From NCBI GenBank assembly GCA_029202445.1, contig CP119321.1:1364001-1428000 (forward strand): a stretch of 64,000 nucleotides of DNA, in the 5' to 3' direction. This DNA is from Candidatus Microbacterium phytovorans. Its GTDB lineage: Bacteria; Actinomycetota; Actinomycetes; Actinomycetales; Microbacteriaceae. The first letter of the stretch is position 1, and each line of letters begins with the position of its first letter. The notes under the pieces were generated by a model. That model saw only the letters and a program-made list of their open reading frames with translations. It had not been told where the DNA came from and made no database searches. The translations under genes and the position numbers were made by a program. Below are positions 9,946-17,506 of this stretch, piece after piece.

Positions 9946-10358
9946 CGTTCCAATCCGTCGGTCACCCGATCGACGTCGTCCTGCGTGCCGAACAGTTCCA
10001 GCTTGTACAGGTGCGGCACGTGGCACTTGCGGCTGATGATGTCACCGGCGGCGCAGAATGCGTCGCCGAAGTTGGTGTTGCCCGCGGAGATGACTCCGCG
10101 CAGCAGGCTCCGATTGGCCTCGTCGTTGAGGAAGCGGATGACCTGCTTGGGAACCGCGCCCTTCTCCTCGCCGCGCCCCTGGCCACCGCCGTAGGTGGGA
10201 GTTACGAGCACGAAAGGCTCGTCCACCCTCACGGCGGGGTCGGAGGCATGCAGCGGGAGTCGGAGGGCCGGCATCCCGAGTTTCTCGATGAAACGCGCCG
10301 TGTTGCCCGAGACGCTCGAGAAGTAGACGAGCAGCGGTGCGTCGGTGGCGGTCAGCAT
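9927..10358 (-). CDS. nrdI: NrdI flavodoxin-like activator of NrdF
   Basis: NrdI is a small flavodoxin that supplies the oxidant for assembly of the Mn2-tyrosyl cofactor in NrdF. The 143-residue protein opens with [20 protein letters not shown], an FMN phosphate-binding loop, and has the typical [27 protein letters not shown] and [22 protein letters not shown] segments. ATG at 10358 follows the nrdH stop by about 20 bases. The 3' end overlaps the nrdE start. Confidence 0.95.
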   Translation of the reverse strand: MLTATDAPLLVYFSSVSGNTARFIEKLGMPALRLPLHASDPAVRVDEPFVLVTPTYGGGQGRGEEKGAVPKQVIRFLNDEANRSLLRGVISAGNTNFGDAFCAAGDIISRKCHVPHLYKLELFGTQDDVDRVTDGLERWWKLQ

Positions 10359-10380
10359 CTCAGCGCACCCCGCTCTCGAA

Positions 10381-10614
10381 TCACGCCAGCCGGGAAGCCA
10401 GCTCGTCGATCTTGTCGGGACGGAAGCCCGACCAGTGGTCTTCGTCGGTGACGACGACCGGAGCCTGCAGGTAGCCGAGGGACTTGACGTGCTCGAGCGC
10501 CGCCGGGTCTTCCGACAGGTCGAGGATTTCGTAGTCGATGCCCTTCGAATCGAGCGCCCGGTAGGTCGCATTGCACTGAACGCAGGACGGCTTCGTGTAG
10601 ACCGTGATCGCCAT
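10381..10614 (-). CDS. nrdH: NrdH glutaredoxin-like redoxin
   Basis: NrdH is the thioredoxin-like electron donor dedicated to NrdEF. The 77-residue protein has the CVQC active site in [17 protein letters not shown] and the C-terminal substrate region [22 protein letters not shown], where WSGFRPD is the NrdH hallmark. ATG at 10614 is preceded by GGGAAAGGCG. It is the first gene of nrdHIEF and lies directly downstream of the tandem NrdR-like boxes. Confidence 0.97.
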   Translation of the reverse strand: MAITVYTKPSCVQCNATYRALDSKGIDYEILDLSEDPAALEHVKSLGYLQAPVVVTDEDHWSGFRPDKIDELASRLA

Positions 10615-10678
10615 GGTGATTCGCCTTTCCCCTCTCAAAATCCTTGACTGTGGCGGCGGTGCCCCCGCCGGGAGTCCA

Positions 10679-10726
10679 ATACTACATATGGGTACCGACA
10701 TTGGGGGCAACCACAAGGGATAGTAG
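10679..10726 (-). promoter_or_regulatory. nrdHIEF promoter with tandem NrdR-like boxes
   Basis: Two 16-bp sites read on the minus strand as CTACTATCCCTTGTGG (10711-10726) and TACCCATATGTAGTAT (10679-10694). Each keeps most of the NrdR core CWATATNTWG. Their centres are 32 bp apart, about three helical turns, which is the known spacing of paired NrdR boxes. The upstream box contains TACTAT, a plausible -10 element, so repressor binding would block the polymerase. NrdR itself is not in the window. The leader from here to the nrdH ATG is about 65 bases. Confidence 0.75.
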
Positions 10727-10966
10727 TTACATCCGTGTAGTTTTCCACCGCTCTCCCCCGATACAACACAGGTTCTCCACCGATTCATCCACAAGCACGA
10801 CCCCGATCCGGAACCTGGAAAATGCCTGAATCCCAGGGGTTTCTCCCGGCTCGGCGGAATCTGTCCACAGGCTGGACGCTACGCGGCGCCACCGACACCC
10901 GATTCGCCTGTGGATTGCACGGTCCGGCGTGTCGCGGCGTGTCGTCCGGATCGGTACCGTGGAGGG
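10727..10966. other. Intergenic region between nrd promoter and MFS gene
   Basis: The divergent spacer from the NrdR boxes to the MFS start holds the DnaA-box-like sites described separately and the short mirror-like run around 10820-10845. No further gene, RNA or clear promoter for the MFS gene was recognised. Confidence 0.6.
10741..10917. promoter_or_regulatory. Cluster of DnaA-box-like 9-mers upstream of nrdHIEF
   Basis: Five near matches to DnaA boxes (TTATCCACA, TTGTCCACA, TTTTCCACA) lie in 177 bases: TTTTCCACC at 10741, TTCTCCACC at 10773, TCATCCACA at 10785, CTGTCCACA at 10861, and CAATCCACA on the minus strand at 10909-10917. Each matches 7 or 8 of 9 positions. In E. coli DnaA binds the nrdAB promoter, so control of ribonucleotide reductase by DnaA is a reasonable idea here, but none of the sites is perfect. 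Confidence 0.35.
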
Positions 10967-12175
10967 GTGGCTGGCTACCGGGATCTCCTTCGCACCCCCG
11001 GCGTCGCCCGTATCATCGCGGCCCAGCTGACCGCCCGTTTCCCGAACGGCATGACGAGCCTCGCGATCCTCCTGCACGTGGAGCGACAGACCGGCTCGTA
11101 CGGCGCGGCGGGACTCGTGCTGGCGGCCGCCTCGATCGGTCAGGCCGTGTCGGGCCCGGTCACGAGTCGCTGGATGGGCGTGTGGGGCATGAGGCGTGTG
11201 CTGACGCTCACGACCGCCGTCTGCGCCGCCGCGATCCTCGTCATGGCCCTGTTCCCCCTGCATCTGGCCGGATACATGGTCTTCGGCCTCATCGCCGGAC
11301 TCTCGACCCCGCCGGTGCAGTCCGCCGTCCGCACGATCTATCCCAAGATCGTGAACTCGCGGCAGCTCACCCCCCTGTTCTCCCTCGACGCGAGCCTGCA
11401 GGAGATCATCTGGATCCTCGCGCCGGTGCTCATCACGATCGTCGCCACGCAGGCCGGCACCGTTCCCGGCCTCCTGATGATCGTCGCGATCCTCGTGGGC
11501 GGCGGCGCATGGTTCATCCTTTCGCCCGAGGTCGGACGGGTGCGCATCCCCCGCAGCCGCCGCGCGTTCGGGAAGGTGCTCGGCAAGCCCGTCGTCCTGC
11601 TGGCGACCGTCACCGGCTTCCTCCTCATCGGCGCGTGCGCCGCGGTGGAAGCCGGCGTCGTCGCCACGTTCGGCCACGGCGGCCTCGAGGCGGGACTGGC
11701 CCTGGCGATCTTCTCGGTCGGAAGCCTCGCGGGGGGCCTCTCCTTCGGACACATCCCGATCGGCCCCTGGGCGATGGCGCGGCGTCTCACGGTCGTCGCG
11801 GTGGGCCTGGGAGCGACCGTCTTCTTCGTGGGGTCGTTCTGGGGCCTCAGCGCATCGCTGTTCGTCGCGGGCATCGGCATCGCTCCCGCTCTGGCGGTCA
11901 TGTTCGCGATGACGAGCGCGAGCGTGAAGTTCAGCGAGACCGCCGAGGCCTACGGCTGGATCGGGACGGGGCAGCTCATCGGCGCCGCCGCGGGATCGGC
12001 CGTCGCCGGCTTCCTCATCGACGGCGTCGGCCCGGCCGGTGCCTACTGGGCCGCCGCCGCCTTCGCCGTCGTGGGCGCGATCGTCGCCGCGACGTGCGTG
12101 CGCGGCTTCCCCGACCTCCGCGACCGCGACGTGAGCCCGATCCCCGACACCGAGCCCGTCCCCGTCATCACCTGA
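10967..12175 (+). CDS. MFS transporter
   Basis: A 402-residue major facilitator superfamily permease with about 12 membrane segments. It starts VAGYRDLLRTPGVARIIAAQLTARFPNGMTSLAILL and keeps the short loop GPVTSRWMGVWGMRRVL between helices 2 and 3, in place of the canonical GxLaDrxGrr motif. A GTG start at 10967 was chosen because it places the first helix directly after a short amphipathic leader; GGAGGG lies close upstream. The substrate is unknown. Drug-efflux-type relatives of this length are common in actinobacteria. It stands alone, divergent from nrdHIEF. Confidence 0.85.
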   Translation: MAGYRDLLRTPGVARIIAAQLTARFPNGMTSLAILLHVERQTGSYGAAGLVLAAASIGQAVSGPVTSRWMGVWGMRRVLTLTTAVCAAAILVMALFPLHLAGYMVFGLIAGLSTPPVQSAVRTIYPKIVNSRQLTPLFSLDASLQEIIWILAPVLITIVATQAGTVPGLLMIVAILVGGGAWFILSPEVGRVRIPRSRRAFGKVLGKPVVLLATVTGFLLIGACAAVEAGVVATFGHGGLEAGLALAIFSVGSLAGGLSFGHIPIGPWAMARRLTVVAVGLGATVFFVGSFWGLSASLFVAGIGIAPALAVMFAMTSASVKFSETAEAYGWIGTGQLIGAAAGSAVAGFLIDGVGPAGAYWAAAAFAVVGAIVAATCVRGFPDLRDRDVSPIPDTEPVPVIT

Positions 12176-12208
12176 CCGAGGCCGTGGCGTGAGGTCGCGG
12201 CGAGCGCG

Positions 12209-12613
12209 TCAGGCGAGGCGCGCGAGCAGCGCGAGCACCGCGAGCGCGTAGGCGTCTTCGGGCTGGGGATGCTCGAACGTCGAGACCTCGTCGCCGACGG
12301 AGATCTCCACCACGTGCGTGTCGTCGAGCCGCCGCAGCGACCGGAACGTACCACGCAACAGCTCGCGGAGCTGATCCTCGCGAGGGAGCCACAGCGCGTC
12401 CTCCAGGGCGACGGAGTCCAGCGCCCACTCGGTGGTCCCGTTGAAGGCGAGGATCACGCCCGTCGGGTACGAACGCGGCTCGATCGTCATCTCACTGACG
12501 GTGAACACGTCGGCCTCGAACTCGGGCTCGTCGAGCTGGAAGCGATCACCGGACGAGGGATGCCAGATCAGGCCCGCATCACGCAGGGCGACGGCGAGGT
12601 CGGTCGAGATCAT
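12209..12613 (-). CDS. Conserved hypothetical protein (sometimes labelled CpaE-like)
   Basis: A 134-residue soluble protein starting MISTDLAVALRDAGLIWHPSSGDRFQL, with an acidic middle and DTHVVEISVGDEVSTFEHPQPEDAYALAVLALL at the end. Homologues in Microbacteriaceae are sometimes named 'pilus assembly protein CpaE', but it lacks any ATP-binding P-loop and is far too short to be CpaE, so that name looks wrong. ATG at 12613 is supported by GGGAGAGGA upstream. Function unknown. It is convergent with the MFS gene and divergent from an acyl-CoA dehydrogenase gene. Confidence 0.75.
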   Translation of the reverse strand: MISTDLAVALRDAGLIWHPSSGDRFQLDEPEFEADVFTVSEMTIEPRSYPTGVILAFNGTTEWALDSVALEDALWLPREDQLRELLRGTFRSLRRLDDTHVVEISVGDEVSTFEHPQPEDAYALAVLALLARLA

Positions 12614-12672
12614 GCGACCATCCTCTCCCGCCGCCACGGCCCCGGGGCCGCCGACGGGAGGACAATGGACCG

Positions 12673-13833
12673 GTGACCTCCTTCGACCCGACCGCGATCC
12701 TCCCCGACGACCTCCTGGAACGGATCCGGTCCCGCGCGGCGACCGTCGACGCCGAGAACACGTTCCCCGACGAGGATCTCGCCGAACTCCGCGACGCGGG
12801 CTACCTCGCGATCCTGGTGCCGCGCGAGCTCGGCGGCAGTGGGCTGGGTCTGGCGGAGGCGTCGGTGCTGCAGCAGCGGCTTGCGACGGCCGCGCCCGCG
12901 ACGGCGCTCGCGATCAACATGCACCTCGTGTGGACCGGCGTCGCGAAGGTGCTCGCCGACCGCGGCATCGACACCCTTCGCTTCGTGCAGGAGGGCGCCG
13001 TGGCGGGCGAGGTGTTCGCCTTCGGCATCAGCGAGGCGGGCAACGACCTCGTCCTGTTCGGGAGCGATACCGAAGCCTCGCCTCTCGCGGACGGCGGCTA
13101 CGCCTTCGCCGGCACGAAGATCTTCACGTCGCTCGCGCCGGTCTGGACGCAGCTCGGTCTGCACGGCCTCGACACGACGAGCCCCGACGGCCCGCGGATG
13201 GTCTACGCCTTCGTCCCCCGGACGGATGCCGTCGTCACGCGCGACGACTGGGACACCGTGGGCATGCGCGGCACGCAGTCCCGCACGACCCGGCTCCAGG
13301 GCGCCGTCGCGCCCGCCGACCGCGTGGTGCGCCGCCTCGCCCCCGGACCTCAGCCCGACCCGCTCGTCTTCGGGATCTTCAGCGTGTTCGAGGTGCTCCT
13401 GGCATCCGTGTACACGGGCGTCGCGCGGCGCGCGCTCGACCTCGCGGTCGACGCGGCACGCTCACGCAGCTCCAAGCGCACCGGTGCGCCCTACAGCCAG
13501 GACCCCGACATCCGGTGGCGCGTCGCGGAGATGGCCCTCGCCTACGACGGCCTCCTCCCCCAGCTCGAGAGCATCGCGCGCGACGTCGACGGCGTCGTGG
13601 ATCACGGCGCCCTGTGGTTCGCGAAGCTGAGCGGACTCAAGCACCGGGCCGTGACGGCCGCCAAGACGATCGTCGACGAGGCGATGCTCGTGGCGGGCGG
13701 ATCGTCGTACTTCACCCGCAACGAGCTCAGCCGGCTCTACCGCGACGTCCTGGCGGGGATGTTCCACCCGTCCGATCCCGAGTCGGCGCACAGCACGGTC
13801 GCCAGCGCCTGGCTCGGACCGATCGAGGCCTGA
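12673..13833 (+). CDS. Acyl-CoA dehydrogenase family protein
   Basis: A 386-residue flavoprotein of the acyl-CoA dehydrogenase superfamily. The N-terminal helical domain starts DPTAILPDDLLERIRSRAATVDAENTFPDEDLAELRDAGYL; the beta domain has FGISEAGNDLVLF and YAFAGTKIFTSLAPVW; the C-terminal helices include KTIVDEAMLVAGGSSYFTRNELSRLYRDVLAGMFHP. The usual catalytic Glu segment is not obvious, so it may be a hydroxylase-like or sulphur-compound member rather than a true fatty acyl-CoA dehydrogenase. The start is GTG at 12673. Confidence 0.88.
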   Translation: MTSFDPTAILPDDLLERIRSRAATVDAENTFPDEDLAELRDAGYLAILVPRELGGSGLGLAEASVLQQRLATAAPATALAINMHLVWTGVAKVLADRGIDTLRFVQEGAVAGEVFAFGISEAGNDLVLFGSDTEASPLADGGYAFAGTKIFTSLAPVWTQLGLHGLDTTSPDGPRMVYAFVPRTDAVVTRDDWDTVGMRGTQSRTTRLQGAVAPADRVVRRLAPGPQPDPLVFGIFSVFEVLLASVYTGVARRALDLAVDAARSRSSKRTGAPYSQDPDIRWRVAEMALAYDGLLPQLESIARDVDGVVDHGALWFAKLSGLKHRAVTAAKTIVDEAMLVAGGSSYFTRNELSRLYRDVLAGMFHPSDPESAHSTVASAWLGPIEA

Positions 13834-13842
13834 GCCGACGCG

Positions 13843-14115
13843 TCAGCGCGTCTCGAGGTCGTAGGCCTTCAGCAGCTCCGCCACGGCCTGCTCCCGCTCG
13901 TCGCCGCCGTTCTCGAACATGTGCGCGACGTGCGTGCGCAGGTGATTCTCGATGAGCAGCTTGTCGAGGGATGCCAGGGCCTTCTGCACCGCGCGGGACT
14001 GCCCGATGATGTCCATGCAGTAGTCCTCGTTCTCGATCATCTTCGCGAGCCCGCGCACCTGCCCCTCCAGGATGCTCGTCCGGTGGAGGGCCCGCTTCTT
14101 GATGTCGTCGATCAC
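13843..14115 (-). CDS. CsoR/RcnR family metal-responsive repressor
   Basis: A 90-residue all-helical DUF156 regulator, a tetrameric repressor that releases DNA when it binds metal or another inducer. It reads VIDDIKKRALHRTSILEGQVRGLAKMIENEDYCMDIIGQSRAVQKAL. The metal-site positions are Cys33, His58 and His62 (NHLRTHV). Copper-sensing CsoR proteins have Cys-His-Cys, so the His at the third position resembles the Ni/Co sensor RcnR more than CsoR. GTG at 14115 was chosen; a GTG two codons upstream is possible. No metal-transport gene is adjacent. The DUF445 gene is divergent, 57 bases away. Confidence 0.88.
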   Translation of the reverse strand: MIDDIKKRALHRTSILEGQVRGLAKMIENEDYCMDIIGQSRAVQKALASLDKLLIENHLRTHVAHMFENGGDEREQAVAELLKAYDLETR

Positions 14116-14172
14116 GCCCACAGGATACGCGCCGCATCCCCACGATCGGACCGCCCGTGCGAACATAGCGGG

Positions 14173-15444
14173 ATGGCCCGCACCCCGACGCAGCTGCTGA
14201 GTCCCGCAGACCAGGAGCGCCGCCGCGGCCTTCGGGTCATGAAGGGGGTCGCGCTGGGCGCCCTCCTGGTCATGGCGGTGCTGTTCGTGGTCGCATTCGT
14301 CCTCGAAGACCGTTACCCGTGGCTGTCGTACGTCCGGGCAGCGGCCGAGGGCGGCATGGTCGGCGCCCTCGCCGACTGGTTCGCGGTCACGGCACTGTTC
14401 CGGCATCCGTTGGGCATCCCCATCCCGCACACGGCGATCATCCCGCGCCGCAAGGACGAGATCGGTCGGAGCCTCGGGGAGTTCGTGGAGACGAACTTCC
14501 TCGACGACGAGGTCGTGCGCGAGAAGCTGCGCACGACCCGCATCGCCTCCAAGGCCGGCGACTGGCTGCGGGTACCGGCGAACGCGGAACGGGTTGCGGC
14601 GGAGGGTGCCGCGATGGCGACCGGCATCCTGCGCGCCCTCAGCGACGACGAGGTGCAGGACCTCATCGGCGACCTCGCCCGCGAGCACCTGCTGAGCCCG
14701 CAGTGGGGCCCGACCGTGGGCACGTGGCTCGATCGGGTCGTCGCCGCCGACGCGCACCGCGGCGCGGTCGACCTCGCCTTCGACAGCATCGCCCTCTGGC
14801 TGCGGTCGGGACGCACGTCGTTCGACGGCCTCGTGTCGCGTCGCCTGCCGTCGTGGGTGCCGTCCGTCGCGATGCGACTCATCGACGACACCGTGTACAA
14901 CGAGGCGGTCAAGTTCGTGGCGGCCGTGCAGTCCGACCCCGACCACCCGGCGCGTACGGCGATCGACGGCTATCTCACGAGGCTCGCGGGCAACCTGCAG
15001 CACGATCCCGAGACGATCGGGCGCCTCGAGGATGCCAAGAGCGCCGTCTTCGACAGTCCGCGGGTGCGTGAGCTCGCGGCCGACGCGTGGAACACCGCGA
15101 AGGCCGGTCTCCTCCGCGCGCTCGACGACCCGCAGAGCGGCCTGCGCCGCCGCGCGACGGAAGCGCTGGCCGAAGTGGGCGCCCGCCTCACCGCCGAACC
15201 CGCCCTGCACCAGCGCGTCGACGACCGGATCACGGATGCCGCGGTGTTCCTCGTCGGCCGATACCGGCACGACATCGCCTCGATCATCACCGACACGGTC
15301 GAGAAGTGGGACCCGGCCGAGACGACCGAGAAGATCGAGCTCATGGTGGGGCGCGACCTGCAGTACATCCGACTGAACGGCACCATCGTCGGCGCCCTGG
15401 CCGGGGTGGCGATCTTCGCGATCGCCCACGCCTTCCTCGGCTGA
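14173..15444 (+). CDS. DUF445 family membrane-anchored protein
   Basis: A 423-residue protein of the DUF445 family. It has one N-terminal membrane helix (about residues 25-44, ALGALLVMAVLFVVAFVL), the family core AAAEGGMVGALADWFAVTALFRHPLGIPIPHTAIIPRRKDEIG, long helical repeats, and a C-terminal membrane helix (TIVGALAGVAIFAIAHAFLG). The role is unknown. ATG at 14173 has weak ribosome-site support (AGCGGG). It is divergent from the CsoR-like gene. Confidence 0.9.
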   Translation: MARTPTQLLSPADQERRRGLRVMKGVALGALLVMAVLFVVAFVLEDRYPWLSYVRAAAEGGMVGALADWFAVTALFRHPLGIPIPHTAIIPRRKDEIGRSLGEFVETNFLDDEVVREKLRTTRIASKAGDWLRVPANAERVAAEGAAMATGILRALSDDEVQDLIGDLAREHLLSPQWGPTVGTWLDRVVAADAHRGAVDLAFDSIALWLRSGRTSFDGLVSRRLPSWVPSVAMRLIDDTVYNEAVKFVAAVQSDPDHPARTAIDGYLTRLAGNLQHDPETIGRLEDAKSAVFDSPRVRELAADAWNTAKAGLLRALDDPQSGLRRRATEALAEVGARLTAEPALHQRVDDRITDAAVFLVGRYRHDIASIITDTVEKWDPAETTEKIELMVGRDLQYIRLNGTIVGALAGVAIFAIAHAFLG

Positions 15445-15509
15445 CACGGCGGCGTGGCGCGGCTCCACGGGAGCGGTACCGCGCGGTGCCGAGGGGTAGC
15501 CTGTATGCC

Positions 15510-15851
15510 GTGACGGATGCAACCGAGCTCCTGTTCACCTACGGCACCCTGCAGTTCGCCGAGGTGCAACTGGACACGTTCGGACGGGTCGTGGCCGGGG
15601 ACGCCGATGTCCTGCCGGGCTACACGATCGACTACGCCGAGATCGAAGACGAACGCGTCGTCGACATCTCGGGCCTGTCGGTCCATCCGGTGCTCCGAGC
15701 GACGGGAAACCCCGTCGACAAGGTAATGGGAAAGGTGCTTCACATCACTACCGCAGAACTCGACGCCGCCGACGAGTACGAGGTGTCGCTCTACCGGCGC
15801 ACCTCGGTCACGCTCGCGAGCGGACGCCACGCCTGGGTCTACGTCGGCTGA
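15510..15851 (+). CDS. Gamma-glutamylcyclotransferase-like (AIG2/GGCT fold) protein
   Basis: A 113-residue protein of the gamma-glutamylcyclotransferase / AIG2-like family, with the substrate-loop signature LLFTYGTLQ near the start and the acidic segment ELDAADEYEVSLYRRTSVTLASG, whose Glu is in the position of the catalytic base. Enzymes of this fold make 5-oxoproline from gamma-glutamyl compounds; the substrate here is unknown. The GTG start is at 15510. Its TGA overlaps the ATG of the arginase-family gene (TGATG at 15849-15853), so the two are probably co-translated. Confidence 0.87.
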   Translation: MTDATELLFTYGTLQFAEVQLDTFGRVVAGDADVLPGYTIDYAEIEDERVVDISGLSVHPVLRATGNPVDKVMGKVLHITTAELDAADEYEVSLYRRTSVTLASGRHAWVYVG

Positions 15852-16978
15852 TGGCGCACTCGACAGACCCGCTGTGGCCGAGCGCCGGCGACTGGCCCGC
15901 CTGGGAGGGCTCGGCCGACGCCGTCCTCGTGGGCGCCCCGACCTCCCACACCTCCCTCTCCTCGTCCGGTGCCCACACCACGCCCGCGGCGGTGCGTGAG
16001 GCCCTCTCGCACTTCACGACGACCCTGATCGGCCCGCCCGCGCTGGACCTCGCCGACATCCTCCGGATCGCCGATGCCGGCGACGTGGCCGACCCCGACG
16101 GGCCGGACGGCGAGCACCGGGTGCGCACCCGCGTCGGCGAACTGGCATCCGCAGCGCTCGTGATCGCGCTGGGCGGCGACGGGTCGATCACCTACCCCGT
16201 CACGCAGGGCGCGCGGGCCACGGGACTCATCACGATCGACGCCCACCTCGACCTCCGTGACGGCGTCACGAACGGGTCGTCGGTGCGACGGCTGGTGGCC
16301 GACGGACTCGACCCGCGACGGATCGTGCAGATCGGGATCTCCGACTTCGGCAACTCCGCGGCGTATGCGAACCGGGCCGCCGAACTCGGCATCACCGTCA
16401 TCACCCTTGACGATCTCAGCCGCCGCGGCATGGACGAGGTCGTCGCCGAGGCGCTCGAGATCGCCGGCGCCGGCGACGGCGCGCTCATCCACCTCGACGT
16501 CGACGTCGATGTCTGCGATCGCTCGGTCGCCCCCGGCGCCCCGGCATCCGCCCCCGGCGGACTCGCTGCGTGGGAGCTGCGCGCTCTCGTGCGCGCGCTG
16601 ACCGTCGACCCCCGCGTGCGCTCCGCCGACATCGTGGAGGTGGATGCCGACGCCGACGCCGCCGATGGCCGCACCGTGCGACTGGCCGCGCTGTGCGTGC
16701 TCGAGATGCTCACCGGCCTTGCGGGTCGCGCCGTCGCACGCCCGGCGACGCCGGTCGCAGCGGCCGAGCACGACGATCCGGCCGCGGAGCCGTCCGCGGA
16801 GCCGAGCACTGACCCCGAGCCGGCCACCGACGCGGAGCCGCCGGTCGCGGCCCCCGAAGATGCGGCGGGCGACCACCGATCGGAGTGGGCTCCGCCGGAC
16901 GACTCCGACCCGGAGCCATGGCCGGCGGGGCCGGCGCCCACGGGCGGCGACGACCGCCGCGACGGGGAGAGCACGTGA
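15851..16978 (+). CDS. Arginase/agmatinase/formimidoylglutamase family protein, possible HutG
   Basis: A 375-residue ureohydrolase-fold protein. Members use two Mn ions to cleave a guanidino or formimino group. The second metal motif DAHLD (residues 130-134) and the third HLDVDVDVCD (about 216-226) are present. The first motif is GGDGS at 108-112, where most family members have His at the fourth position, so one metal ligand is missing or replaced. With hutH and hutU nearby, formimidoylglutamate hydrolysis is the likely role (inference). The last 75 residues are an acidic Pro/Ala/Glu tail not usual for the family. It overlaps both neighbours by a few bases. Confidence 0.8.
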   Translation: MAHSTDPLWPSAGDWPAWEGSADAVLVGAPTSHTSLSSSGAHTTPAAVREALSHFTTTLIGPPALDLADILRIADAGDVADPDGPDGEHRVRTRVGELASAALVIALGGDGSITYPVTQGARATGLITIDAHLDLRDGVTNGSSVRRLVADGLDPRRIVQIGISDFGNSAAYANRAAELGITVITLDDLSRRGMDEVVAEALEIAGAGDGALIHLDVDVDVCDRSVAPGAPASAPGGLAAWELRALVRALTVDPRVRSADIVEVDADADAADGRTVRLAALCVLEMLTGLAGRAVARPATPVAAAEHDDPAAEPSAEPSTDPEPATDAEPPVAAPEDAAGDHRSEWAPPDDSDPEPWPAGPAPTGGDDRRDGEST

Positions 16979-17451
16979 TCAGGCTCGCTCTCGTGCGGCA
17001 CGCCAAGAGCGACTGGGGCGACCCCGGCCTCGACGACCACGACCGGCCGCTGAACGCGCGCGGCCTGCGCGACGCTCCCGTCCTGGCTGCTCGCCTGGCC
17101 GAGACCGGCTTCCGACCCGACATCGTCCTGTCGTCGACGGCGCTGCGCGCCCGTACGACCGCAGGGTTCTTCGCCGACGCGTTCGGCGACGGCGTCGATG
17201 TGGAGGAGCGTGCGGAGCTGTACGGCGCGCCCGCTCGCACGCTGCTGGCTGCGGCATCCGCTTCGGGGGCGCGGAGCGTCGTCGTCGTCGCGCACGACCC
17301 CGGCATGACGGTGCTCGCCGAAGCGCTCTCGGGCGGCGGGATCGGTGGGATGCCGACCTGCGCCGTCGCCGTGTTCACCTGGGACGTCGACGACTGGGAC
17401 GTCGCGACGTCGGTCGACGCGGACTCCTGGACGTTCGACAGCCCTCGCTGA
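16975..17451 (+). CDS. sixA: SixA-like phosphohistidine phosphatase
   Basis: A 158-residue member of the histidine phosphatase superfamily, resembling SixA, which removes phosphate from phosphohistidine proteins. The catalytic RHG-type motif appears as LVRHAKSDW (RHAKS is typical of SixA), with RPLNARGLRDAP, the second Arg in SSTALRARTTA and the second His in VVVVAHDPGMTVLAEAL. The GTG start overlaps the stop of the arginase-family gene (GTGA at 16975-16978). It converges with hutU, with a hairpin between. Confidence 0.9.
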   Translation: MIRLALVRHAKSDWGDPGLDDHDRPLNARGLRDAPVLAARLAETGFRPDIVLSSTALRARTTAGFFADAFGDGVDVEERAELYGAPARTLLAAASASGARSVVVVAHDPGMTVLAEALSGGGIGGMPTCAVAVFTWDVDDWDVATSVDADSWTFDSPR

Positions 17452-17469
17452 CCGCGGCCCTTTCGCTCG

Positions 17470-17482
17470 CCCCGCTTCGGGG
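17470..17482. terminator. Short hairpin between convergent sixA and hutU
   Basis: CCCCG CTT CGGGG, followed by TT on the plus strand, lies about 19 bases after sixA and 24 bases before the hutU stop. It is a small GC stem that could serve both convergent genes; the stem is only five pairs. Confidence 0.5.
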
Positions 17483-17506
17483 TTCAGCGGGCACCGGACT
17501 CCCGGC

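Noticed and set aside
7783..10194. Long plus-strand open frame antisense to nrdE and nrdI
   Set aside because: The minus-strand frame encodes complete NrdE with all family motifs; the antisense frame is a by-product of GC-rich codon use.
10741..10917. DnaA-box-like cluster as a replication origin
   Set aside because: No perfect boxes, no AT-rich unwinding region, and none of dnaA, dnaN, parA or rpmH is near; a promoter role is more likely.
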